A stretch of DNA of 64,000 nt from assembly GCA_034096865.1 (NCBI GenBank), contig JAWQFJ010001160.1, positions 1 through 64,000 of the forward strand, in the 5' to 3' direction. A program made the translations under genes and the position numbers. Position 1 is the stretch's first letter, and each line of letters begins with the position of its first letter. Positions 42,393-52,068 of this stretch are shown here, one piece after another. Origin of the DNA: Theodoxus fluviatilis. Lineage: Eukaryota > Mollusca > Gastropoda > Cycloneritida > Neritidae. Below the pieces are notes generated by a model, which saw nothing but the letters and a program-made list of their open reading frames with translations, was not told the DNA's origin and made no database searches.

Positions 42393-43084
42393 CTCACTGG
42401 AGTCGTGGCTAAATATTGTGATCGTTCTCCGGGATCGTAAGTTTTTCATGCATTTTCAAAAATATAATAAAGATACAAAGGCATAAGATAACAATACAAA
42501 TTATAAATCAAATGAAAGCTTGTTTTTTACTCTTTACATTCAAAGAATGATCTAAGGGATTAATTAAACATGCTAATTATGAATTACACACCATAGAATT
42601 GAGTGTGTACATGCACAACAATGAAAAAGTAGGGGAAAAAATCAGTTCTCTAGCTGTTATGGGAAGCGTATAAGCGCCTAGAAAATGAGAAACTTTAAAT
42701 GTCAATATCCAAGTAATGCAAATGTGTACAAACATTTAGTACAGACAAATACAAGCAGATGGAGGCTATCAATCAACCAAATCTAAGTATTTGTTCATAG
42801 AATTGGAAGATCAAACGTTTTGCAGTACGCTTTCCCACCTTTTTGTCAACATACACACCACATGCACAAAGGTTACGATTTCCGATCATCAGTCGAAAAT
42901 ATATTCTAAAGGAAAGTAAATCTGCTTGCAAATTACTTCAGCTATATAGGCTAACAAGATTTACCTCCCTTAGACCGTTATAGCGAAAGGGAGAAATTTG
43001 CAATTACATTGCAAACAATCTTGCGATACGACTCTGGCAGGAGGACGCCCATCGCGTCATTTCTCGCGATACGACTCCAGTGAG
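42393..43084. mobile_element. TTAA-flanked MITE (piggyBac-like)
   Basis: Flanked by TTAA at 42389-42392 and 43085-43088. Perfect 13-bp inverted ends CTCACTGGAGTCG / CGACTCCAGTGAG. 692 bp, no transposase. TTAA target sites are typical of piggyBac (and Kolobok) elements. A second, imperfect copy of the end (GATACGACTCTGGCAGG) lies inside the right side near 43026. Confidence 0.88.
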
Positions 43085-43564
43085 TTAATTGGAAGATTTT
43101 GTTCATAAGTATTCCTTTCAAGTCTGTTTGTGGATTGTTCTTGGCTATAGAATTTATTTTGGATGTGTTATGAACCAAAATAAATCAGCAAAACTGCATT
43201 TGTTGAACAGTTTACTGGAATTCAGTTTCTGTTTGGTTCCATCGCATGTTGGACATTTGTGAATCTGTGTTCCTAAAACACTCTTAAAATGCAACTCAAC
43301 AGCAAAGTTAGCATTGTGCCTGTTCAAAACAACAATGTGGACATGTTCCTTAGGTTAGGGAGAGAAATGGCAAGTTGCTGAATTTTATTTGTTGATCTAC
43401 ATCATGTAGGCTGCCGGTTTTTCTTGAAAAACCCATTACAGATATCACAAAAAAATAATTAATTACTCCACATCATTGATATCTTCATTAAACTTATTTC
43501 CTAGATTTGGGGGTACAAGATCAATTTTTAGTGCAAGTTTTGAAGCTCTAGGGCAATTTTTTTA

Positions 43565-44411
43565 AACAAGAAGGGCAAAGCCCATACGACTCACATGCTT
43601 GACCTTGACCTTTATATGACCTTGACCTTCAGGTGACCTTCAAGGTCAAGGTCAAACAACTAAACCTACCAATGACATCATACACAAAGAAATGCTTTAC
43701 ACATTTTTCCTACCAAAATACATGTGACCTTGACCCAAGGTCAAGGTCATCCAAGGTCATGAAACACAAAGCTGTTAATTCAAGACATTGGAAGCACAAT
43801 GGTGCTTATTGGCACTTTCTACCATGAGATATAGTCACTTTTAGTGGTTCACTACCCCATTTTGGTCACATTTCATAAGGGTCAAAGTGACCTTGACCTT
43901 GATGATATGTGACCAAATGTGTCTCATGATGAAAGTATAACATGTGCCCCACATAATTATTAAGTTTGAAACAGTTATCTTCCATAGTTCAGGGTCAAGG
44001 TCACTTCAAAATATGTATACAATCCAACTTTGAAGACCTCATGTGACCTTGACCTTGAAGCAAGGTCAACCAAACTGGTATCAAAAGATAGGGCTTGCTT
44101 TGACCTATATACCACTTGTAGCTAATGTCGCCATTCTCAATAACGTGGGAGAAAATTGGGAAAATGTGAAAAATGACTGTTTTTGAGACCACATTTATGG
44201 CTCCTGTGACCTTGACCTTGAAGCAAGGTCAAGTCACTATGTATGTTTTTTGAGGCCTTGTCATCATACACCATCATGCCACATTTGGTGTTGATAGACT
44301 TAATAGTCTCCGAGAAAAATCCAACGTTTAAGTTTTTTACGGACGCCCGGACGGACGGACGGACGACACGGCTCAGTACATAGACTCACTTTTGCTTCGC
44401 ATGTGAGTCAA
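43565..44411. mobile_element. ERRE-rich element (family Z), copy B
   Basis: Complete copy with the same ends as 39403-40240 and over 90 percent similarity by eye. Contains at least eleven TCAAGGTCA / TGACCTTGA sites. Flanks differ from those of copy A. Confidence 0.9.
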
Positions 44412-44957
44412 TAAATGGACTGGGTCCACTTTTTGGACCTACGTTTGTGACCTTCATTTGACAAATAGTTTTGAAAATTCATTAAAAAATCATTAATTGC
44501 TTTAAAGTGTTAAACCAAAGTGATTTGGTGTCATTTGGGTGACATAGCATCGGACTGATAAGAAAAAAGTGCTTGAAATTAACTTTTTTTAAATGGTTGG
44601 TTCATGCTACATTCAATTCAGTTCCCTCTCCACTTTCTCCATTGCTATCTCTAAGTAAAACATGTTTGTAAGTTAGCATAAGGGTCCACAATGGAGAAAG
44701 CTACAAGTAATGGCACAATTTTGGAATAAGTGCATTTGAGGGAAGGTTTTAGGCTATCCTAAAGTTCTTTGAACAATACATTTTTTTAGAAATGTAATTA
44801 AGTGCACCATTTGGCTAGACAGGAAGCAACCATAAGAATTTCTGCAGTCACATCACTCTCAAAGTGGAGCTGCTAGAGTCCAGGGCAGAGGTGCAAGGTT
44901 GAAAATATCCTAGGGCTGTGGCTTGCCAGTTGTACACTGATTAGCTTTGCTAGTTAT
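44412..44957. other. Intron, nothing recognised
   Basis: AT-rich, non-coding, between a family Z and a family X element. Confidence 0.4.
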
Positions 44958-46336
44958 CCAGGGGTGCTCATATCTACTTGCCTGCTCACCACAGGCGAGT
45001 ACAAATTTCCTTGGGCTAGATAAAACTGTGAAGTCTCTCACTCGATGGGCTATATCTATATAAGCACTTCAATGCCATTCCCAACTGTCATACTTAATAC
45101 CTCACCTCCATGACTTCCACCCGCAGAAATGCAGTGTTGTGAAGATGGGGTCCAAAAAGACACAAGCGACATACTTCATGAACAGTAAAGATGCTGATGG
45201 AAAACCCCAGAGATTGCAGCTTGCGGAGAGTGGTGCAGAAAAGGACCTCGGAGTGATGATTGACAGCACACTATCCTTCAAGGATCAAGTAGCACATGCA
45301 ACATCGAAGGCAAACCGTGTCATTGGAGTCATCCGCCGGTCTTTCGACTATCTGACAGAGCAGACCTTCGCCCTGCTGTACAAAAGCTTGGTGAGACCCA
45401 GATTGGAGTACGGCCACTGTGTCTGGCAACCACACCTGAAAACGCTATGCAGTGACATCGAGGACGTTCAGCGTAGGGCAACCAAACTGCTGTCATCACT
45501 CAGAAACAAGACGTACCCAGAGAGACTCCGAGCACTAAAACTCCCAACCCTGGAGCACAGACGCAAGAGAGGAGATATGATAGAGGTGTACAAATACCTC
45601 CATGGTTACTACGATGTGCAGAAACCAACGTTCAAGCTGTCCAGCAACACTGATCTGCGTGGTAACTCGCTGAAACTCCATAAAGACAGCTTTCAGCTGA
45701 ACATCAGGAAGAACTTCTTCTCACAACGTATCATCAAAACCTGGAATAGCCTACCAGATGCAGTTGTCACAGCTGCCTCAGTCCATGACTTCAAAGTTGC
45801 ACTCGACGAACACTGGAAAGATCTCCCCACCCTCTACACACCAGAATGCCAAAATATGCAATAGATCTAGTAGTTAGCCTGCCACACATTGCAGCAAAGT
45901 TAGTTTATCACATGGAACGTCGAACAGGCCTCACAAAAGGCCTCAAGCGTCGTAAAAGTCAAGTCAAGTCAAGTTTGATTACAAGTCATATCATCTGCTG
46001 TGATGTCTGTCATTTTTCTTTTTACATAACATACTGTGTAACTTTCTGTCATGCAGACGATTGGTTTGCGAGAACAACTTTGATCTCCAATAGATGCGTT
46101 TGTGATAAGGCATTCTTAATCTTTGCTGCCAGAAAACAACTCTCATTAAAAAAAAGTGGAAACAAAGTGATGAAGAAAGGAAAAAGAGACAATATAAATA
46201 TGAGAAATGAAATCGTTTCAAAATCAATTATACTACAATTCAGGCGGGATAATAAAAATATATTTTAGGCTAGTAAAGTTTATGTGCATCTAGCCCAACT
46301 TGGCTAGTGAACAAACAAAACTTTTGAACACCCATG
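44958..46336 (+). mobile_element. hAT-like MITE (family X) containing a LINE fragment
   Basis: Starts CCAGGGGTGCTCATATCTAC and ends ACTTTTGAACACCCATG. The interior matches 30280-30590 and 61490-61940 (GGCGAGTACAAATTTCCT, TGGGCTAGATAAAACTG, CATGCAGACGATTGGTTTGC). A LINE fragment occupies about 45125-45970. Flanks CTAGTTAT and CTAGAATT could be an eroded 8-bp duplication. Confidence 0.7.
45125..45864 (+). pseudogene. CR1/Jockey-like LINE ORF2 C-terminus (open frame)
   Basis: 241 residues open from 45139 to 45864. Motifs: AEKDLGVMIDSTLSFKDQV, ANRVIGVIRRSF, LLYKSLVRPRLEYGHCVWQP, DIEDVQRRATKLL, YPERLRALKLPTLEHRRKRG, KNFFSQRIIKTWNSLPDAV. This is the conserved region after the reverse transcriptase. 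The palm is absent, so the insertion is heavily 5'-truncated, but the retained frame has no stop, which points to a young insertion. It sits inside the family X MITE. Confidence 0.85.
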
Positions 46337-46620
46337 CTAGAATTCAAAGACTCAAGAGAGTCTGTCGGAGTGCCGCTTGCACTGTCGGCTCCCCCATGCT
46401 GAGCATCGAGGAATTAGGCAGCGCCAAGATCAGGAAGAAGGCAGCTGGCATCCTGAAAGACTTCTCCCATCCCCTCAACCAGCCGTTCGAGACACTATCT
46501 TCAGGTCGTCAACTTCATGCAGCCCGAGCGAGAAGAACATGCATGACAAACTCTTTTGTTCCAACTGCAATAAGGCTGCTTGATCAGGAGAAGGCGCTAC
46601 CAAATAGAAATAGAAAACAA
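46337..46620 (+). pseudogene. LINE C-terminal fragment
   Basis: Encodes LKRVCRSAACTVGSPMLS, AAGILKDFSHPLNQPFETL, SSGRQLHAARARRTCMTNSF and VPTAIRLLDQ. These are the final motifs of a LINE ORF2 (SGRR..NSF.P.AI.LLN type), from a family different from the fragment at 45125. Confidence 0.78.
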
Positions 46621-46689
46621 GAAATGAGAGGAAAAAGAAACTGACATTGGGGCGACCGCCATGAGAGAGGGAAAGTGAAGCAAGAAGTG

Positions 46690-46772
46690 GAGTTTTTTTT
46701 TGGGGGGGGGGAGGGGGGGGGGGAGAGATTGGGCTGGAGAGGTGAGGTTTGTTTCCATGATGTGTTTGCATA

Positions 46773-46830
<58 letters not shown>

Positions 46831-46860
46831 GTGCATACTTGGGAGTGTGTTTGTGTGCAA
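46690..46860. repeat. Poly-G and (GT)n simple repeats
   Basis: G-rich run at 46698-46724 and (GT)n at 46779-46834. Confidence 0.92.
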
Positions 46861-47125
46861 ACAAAGAGTTATGGATACGTAGATGTAACCACGCTAGTGC
46901 GTGGATTTTTCTGAACTATTTTTTGTAACGCTTTATGAAAATGTGATCTTTTATGTCAAGTATATGTTTCTTCGATGTAAATGTATTATAATGCTTTTAA
47001 GGGCTCCGACAGGAAAAAATTCTCCAAACTAGAGACAATAAAGTATTCTGAATTTTGTCATCTGTTTCTATAAAGGTAACCAATTTGAATGCCCTAGTAA
47101 GAATCCTGCAGCCATGGCAGCCTAC

Positions 47126-47310
47126 CAGCTGGTCCGAAGCCGGCTTGAACATGCGCAGCAGGGTGTTGACCAGGTCCTGTCGCTTCAGCAGCTTCAGCTC
47201 CACCAGCATGCCCTCCACACAGGTGCGGCCACTGCACCACAGCGCGTACATGCTCTCCGACTCGCGTATCAGCGTGCCTGACGTCGCTTCCTTTGATGAG
47301 CCATCATCAC
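47126..47310 (-). CDS. CCDC47: CCDC47 exon
   Basis: 185 bases: two bases closing a Gly codon, then DDGSSKEATSGTLIRESESM, YALWCSGRTCVEGMLVELKL and LKRQDLVNTLLRMFKPASDQ plus Leu. Acceptor TTGCGCAG, donor GTAGGC. YNLWCSGRVCCEGML and FLKRQDLLNVLARM of vertebrate CCDC47 align directly. Start of the cytosolic folded domain. Confidence 0.96.
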
Positions 47311-47329
47311 CTGCGCAATGAGAATGACC

Positions 47330-48240
47330 CATGAGCGATTCTTCCTGCAAAAGCGTCTTAAATACAATATACATACCACAGTGTACCAGCCTGTGCCTGC
47401 AAAGCCCTATCAAAAACCACACATCACAGTACAGGGGCACAACCCACAGACAGTGGACAGCTTTATGTACCTGGGCAGCATGCTCTCAAGGGCAGTGAAC
47501 TTAGATGCCAAGATCTACAACAGAATCCAATTGCCTTTGGACTCCGTAAGAACGTCTAGGAGTGGAGAGGACTCAGCCTTACCACCAAGCTGAAGGTCAA
47601 CCGCATAGTGGTACTCACTACCCTTCTCTATGCCAGTGAGACCTGGACAGTCTACTGCAGACATGCTTAACAGCTCGATCACTTCCACTTTAGCTGTCTC
47701 TGTAGACTCCTCCAAGTCAAGTGGCAGGGCAAAATCCCAGACACCACAAGTCTTGAAACGGTCTGGCATCCACAATGTCTTCACACTTCTGCAGAAACCC
47801 CAAGCCAGATGTGCTGACCACATGGTCTTCATGCTCCTGCAGAAACCCCAAGCGAGATGGGCTGGCCACATGGTCTTCAATCACCTGCAGAAACCCCAAG
47901 ATAGATGTGCTGACCACATGGTCAGAATGGCAGACAGCTGACTCCCAAAGCAGCTGTTCTATGGAGAAATGTGCCATGGAAAGCGTTAGTTGGGGGGCAA
48001 AAGAAATGCTTCCAAGACTGTCTCAGAGTGTCCCTCAAGGACATCAACGTCAGCACATGGGAGACGCCCGCCCTGGATCGATCAGCCTGGAAAACCAAGA
48101 TTGCCACAGGGGCGCATGAGGCAGAGGTCAGACACATTGTGGAAGTCAGAAGAAATGTGCTGCACACAAGGCTCAAACCACAACTGCTACCATTGCAGCA
48201 CCCATCCTCCTGTGTCCCACGTGTGGACGAGCCCTCTGGA
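47330..48240 (+). pseudogene. RTE-like LINE ORF2 C-terminal half, with internal tandem repeat
   Basis: With several frame changes it reads TVYQPVPAKPYQKPHITV, VDSFMYLGSMLSRAVNLDAK, TKLKVNRIVVLTTLLYASET, VKWQGKIPDT, then a tandem repeat, then LKDINVSTWETPALDRSAWK. These are RTE-type late motifs. The normal LLQKAQARWAGHVV-like segment is expanded into about four copies (47797-47935). No RT palm. It abuts the CCDC47 exon at 47126-47310. Confidence 0.8.
47780..47935. repeat. Tandem repeat, 48-bp unit, inside LINE coding
   Basis: CTGCAGAAACCCCAAGCCAG plus ATGTGCTGACCACATGGTCT-type remainder, about three and a half units. The unit length is a multiple of three, so the frame is kept. Confidence 0.85.
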
Positions 48241-48589
48241 TCTGAATAGGCCATCAGCCATCTCCAGATCTATGGTCACAGACACTCTGACTAACGTCGT
48301 GGTCATCTTCGGAAATGAAGGAAGAACAAGCAAGCAAGCAACATACCACACTGTGAATGCTCTCTGAATCATGCATCAGTGTGTCTGTTATTTATTTCTT
48401 AGACATGCTGTCATCATCTACCTGACAAGGATGAACAGTAAGCTATTTAGGAGTACCTCAGGTATCCCAGATATAATTCACTGCAGTGTGTTTGTACAAG
48501 TTCTAGCACTAATGCATCAGTGCACCAGAGGTTCGTCCTCAGATGTGTAGTCATTGCTAATGCAATGACTGAACAATGATCAATCACGC
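48241..48589. other. Intron, nothing recognised
   Basis: No domain or repeat family recognised. Confidence 0.4.
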
Positions 48590-48810
48590 TGATTTATATA
48601 CAAGCTGTATCAATCCACTAACAGACCCCCCTGTGAGTGAGGGGTAAGAATAGACCCAATGTGTCTCCCTGCACCATTTGTAAGAGGCAAGTAACTAGAG
48701 AATTTGAGACGTTACTTGCTCTTAATCTGACAAGCTTCAGTGACCTTATACTCAATGGCCTTCCACAGCCTACAGAGGCTGAAAGGCCATACAAATTTAC
48801 ATTCATATCC
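48590..48810 (-). repeat. Interspersed repeat R1, reverse copy
   Basis: ACCCCCCTGTGAGTGAGGGG, CATTTGTAAGAGGCAAGTAA and TGGCCTTCCACAGCCTACAG are the R1 blocks in reverse order. Confidence 0.7.
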
Positions 48811-48844
48811 ATAAAAGGCATGAAACACACATACGGTAGCCGCT

Positions 48845-49660
48845 GCACGATACCCCCCTCCTCAGCTGGAACCCATGTCCATGGAGCTTTCGGGGCCTAC
48901 TCCAGTAGCTCGGACATGGGTGGTCCCAAGCAGCAAACGCCACTGAGAGGTATTGGTTTGGGGCAGAACTTAAGGCCCCCTAGGGCTTTGGATCTTGTGC
49001 CAGATCCACAAGGACGCTGCCGCGGCTGTCTGCTGGAGTTGCCCTATGACCCTTTAGGAGCATAAGGGCTTGCAACCCTACTGCATCAAAAACCGGGCTA
49101 ATGAGTGTGCTATGAAGCCTCTACACCCCACTTCGACTGAGAGCACCTGACAGTCCCAACCCTCCTCGCAGCATTTCAGGCGGAGTACCTCATACCTCAA
49201 CCGCTTCCTCTCATGAGCCCATGCAATAATTGATTCCATAGGCACTGTCAGCTCAACGAGGAGGAGCTTCTTAATCTTTCTGGAACAGATAATGTCTGGA
49301 CGCTGGTTGGAGTGCACAATCTCTTTCGGGGCATAGAAATTCTGGGGAAAATTTCCTACACATAATAACAATACATATAATTATTACACATACATCCTGA
49401 ACACCAGAGACCAGCGCCCTACTGTCCAAGAGCAGAGGAAGGAGGAAGTTTCTGCCCCTGATGCACACAAGGCATGCAGAGAGATGAAGGAAGCAGACAG
49501 GCACCTGGAGCTATAACCAGGTGTAGCCCTCCCCCCGAGAGTGTCAGGAAGTGTAATGGACCGAAACACTTGTTAACGGGGGCTATTCCTCTGAAGACTG
49601 TCTGTTGCCTCTCTCTGTTGGGAGTTTCTTGCCACTTCCCCTGTGCTTTGTTTGTTGGAT
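48845..49660 (-). mobile_element. Family P retroelement 3' end with nuclease-like domain
   Basis: On the minus strand, in order: an upstream block (AACTCCCAACAGAGAGAGGC; LHLVIAPGACLLPS); a short unrelated AT-rich insertion near 49355-49395; then APKEIVHSNQRPDIICSRK, LLLVELTVPMESIIAWAHER and VEVGCRGFIAHSL; and finally the tail block at 48845-48960. RPD..8-12..LVELTV looks like a PD-(D/E)xK nuclease motif. This domain is seen at the C-terminus of some animal retroelement polyproteins; the exact class is not settled here. No reverse transcriptase is present in this copy. Confidence 0.65.
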
Positions 49661-49852
49661 AAGTAAGATTTGTAAGCTGCAATGTCGGAATCAATCAGCA
49701 ACCTCAACTAGAGAACTAAATATGTATAGCTCTAATGAGGTACTGACACTTCATGGGAAAAGTAGCTACTGCTTATGAATCATTCGTGTGTTGCTGTATT
49801 ATATATCATGAGTGTGTATGTGGCTACGCTGCTGAATTTCTGTTACATCAGT

Positions 49853-50062
49853 TGTTTGGGAATGTAATCTAAGAGAGACAACCCCTTCATGACTGTTCCT
49901 CATTGTCCCTCCTAATTACGTCATTTTCAGTCTTTGACTCAGCATGTTGTAACATGGACGTGACTTGCATTTATCAGAAGAATAAATGTTGAAATGGGAA
50001 TCTACAGTGGTATGTCCTAATGTGTGAAAGTCGTCAGTTCGTCCACTTGTCTATCTTGAACA
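49853..50062 (+). repeat. 5' LTR
   Basis: Starts TGTTTGGGAATG, ends TATCTTGAACA. AATAAA at 49981-49986. Confidence 0.96.
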
Positions 50063-50082
50063 TGGTGTCAGAAGTGGGATTC
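50063..50082 (+). promoter_or_regulatory. Primer binding site, tRNA-Leu type
   Basis: TGGTGTCAGAAGTGGGATTC follows the 5' LTR without a gap and is complementary to the 3' end of an animal tRNA-Leu with CCA added. Confidence 0.85.
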
Positions 50083-50144
50083 CGTTTTGGTCAACAGTGA
50101 TAAAAATTTGACTCATCGACGGGAACTTCAAAAGAACTATCAAG

Positions 50145-52043
50145 ATGCAGAACCTTCAACCGCCGCCACACTTCTCGTTCAAGCCTGAAGAATGGTCTCA
50201 TTGGATCAAACAGTTTCGTCGCTACCGAAATGCAAGTAAACTGTCAAAGGAAGAGCCAGAAACCCAAAGAGACACGTTGCTTTATGTGATGGGAGAGGAA
50301 TCTGAGAAGATATTTGAAATACTGAAGTTCGGCAAGAAGACCGTTGGAGAGGGAGAAGACGTCAGAGAAGTCGAGGAAGATGACAAAGACTTCGAAACAG
50401 TCGTGAGTAAATTTGACTCCTACTTCTTGGTGAAAAGGAACATAATTTATGAGAGAACAAAGTTTCAAGAAAGAAGACAGAAAGAGTCAGAAACAATAGA
50501 AGAATTCTATCGTTCTCTTCGTGCCCTCGTTGCTCACTGTGAATACAAAGATACTGAAGATCAAGTTCGGGACAGACTTGTTGTTGGATTGAATGACTAC
50601 AAACTGAAAGAGAAGCTGCAGTTGATTCATGATCTCAATCTAGAGAAAGCACTTGAAATTGCGAGACAGCATGAGCAAATCAAACTACAAATGAAGCAGC
50701 AAGAAGGAGGCGCAGCCGCCGCTTCAGTTGATGAGACCAGAGGTAGAGGCAGACAGAGAGGTGAAGGTGGATTGAGAAACCGAGAGGCCTATCCTCGTAG
50801 GGGTAGGGGCCGAGGGACATATCGCCAGCAGAACCAAGACACCCGTAAATGTGGACGGTGTGGATATGAACATGGACAAGAGAGACAGTGTCCAGCAAAA
50901 GAGAGATCATGTAGAAAATGCAACAAAAGGGGACACTTTGAGCGCATGTGCCACAGTGTACGCGAGATAGAGGAAGACAACTCTGAAGATGAGATTCAAA
51001 CACTAGACAGCGTTATCACAGACAACACGCAGCCATGGACCATTACCCTGAAGATAAAAGGGAATGACGTCAGGTTTAAAATCGACACGGGCGCTGACAT
51101 CACGATCATCAATGACAAGACATTCGACAATTTCAGCATCAAGCCGAGGCTGAAGCAAACAAGAATAAATTTGACATCACCGGGAGGAAAACTGACCACA
51201 CGTGGAGAATTCTTTGCAAAGAGCACTGTAAAGAACAAGACTTTCAAGTACAGAGTCATTGTGGTCAGAAATCGTACAGGTAGCAACCTGTTGAGCAGAA
51301 ATGTCGCAGAGAAGATGGGCCTTGTGAAACGTGTAGAAGAAGTACACGAGAATGTTTTTGGTGCAACTGGACTTTTGAAAACGGATCCGGTGGACATCAA
51401 AATGAAACCAGGAATCAATCCCTACTGCGTCACGACAGCGCGACGAGTTCCCTTTCCTTTGCAGAAAAAGGTTAAAGCTGAACTGCAACGCATGGAAAAA
51501 GCAGGCATTATCCAAGAAGTAAAGGAGGCCACTGACTGGTGTGCTCCTATGGTACCTGTTGTCAAACCCAACGGCAGTGTGAGGATTTGTGTTGATTTCA
51601 AGAGACTGAATGAAGGAGTCAAAAGACCACACTGCATGCTACCAAACTTGGATGACATTGCTCCGAAACTGGCTGGCTCAAAGTTCTTCACAACACTTGA
51701 TGCGTCGTCAGGTTTCTTTCAGATTCCACTGTCTGAAGGAAGCTCGCTGTTGACCACGTTCATAACTCCATTTGGCCGGTTTTGTTTCAAGCGTGTTCCG
51801 ATGGGAATTTCACTAGGGCCTGAGAGTTTTCAGACTAAGATGAAAGAGACATTGGAAGGCTTGGAAGGCTGTGATGCAATCATGGACGATACTATCGTCT
51901 ATGGAAGAACGGAAGAAGAACATGACGAACGATTGGATGCCGTTCTGAAAAGAATAGAACAGAGTGGGCTCAGACTCAACAAAGAAAAGTGTCACATCAA
52001 GAAGACTGAGGTGAAATCACTTTGGTCACATCATCAGTGCTGA
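50145..52043 (+). CDS. Gag, protease and reverse transcriptase of Gypsy element
   Basis: 632 residues. Gag lies at the N-terminus (PEEWSHWIKQFRRYRNASKL), then an Arg/Gly-rich stretch and two cysteine knuckles near residues 237-270, the second a clear C-x2-C-x4-H-x4-C (CRKCNKRGHFERMC). The aspartic protease has KIDTGADITI near 312. RT has KPNGSVRICVDFKRLN near 474, FITPFGRFCFKRVPMG near 545 and the catalytic IMDD near 578. The frame ends soon after at a frameshift: the continuation lies in the next frame, consistent with one extra T in the run at 52021-52023. The start ATG 50145 is 82 bases after the LTR. Confidence 0.95.
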   Translation: MQNLQPPPHFSFKPEEWSHWIKQFRRYRNASKLSKEEPETQRDTLLYVMGEESEKIFEILKFGKKTVGEGEDVREVEEDDKDFETVVSKFDSYFLVKRNIIYERTKFQERRQKESETIEEFYRSLRALVAHCEYKDTEDQVRDRLVVGLNDYKLKEKLQLIHDLNLEKALEIARQHEQIKLQMKQQEGGAAAASVDETRGRGRQRGEGGLRNREAYPRRGRGRGTYRQQNQDTRKCGRCGYEHGQERQCPAKERSCRKCNKRGHFERMCHSVREIEEDNSEDEIQTLDSVITDNTQPWTITLKIKGNDVRFKIDTGADITIINDKTFDNFSIKPRLKQTRINLTSPGGKLTTRGEFFAKSTVKNKTFKYRVIVVRNRTGSNLLSRNVAEKMGLVKRVEEVHENVFGATGLLKTDPVDIKMKPGINPYCVTTARRVPFPLQKKVKAELQRMEKAGIIQEVKEATDWCAPMVPVVKPNGSVRICVDFKRLNEGVKRPHCMLPNLDDIAPKLAGSKFFTTLDASSGFFQIPLSEGSSLLTTFITPFGRFCFKRVPMGISLGPESFQTKMKETLEGLEGCDAIMDDTIVYGRTEEEHDERLDAVLKRIEQSGLRLNKEKCHIKKTEVKSLWSHHQC

Positions 52044-52068
52044 TGGAGTCCGGCCAGATCCAGAAAAA

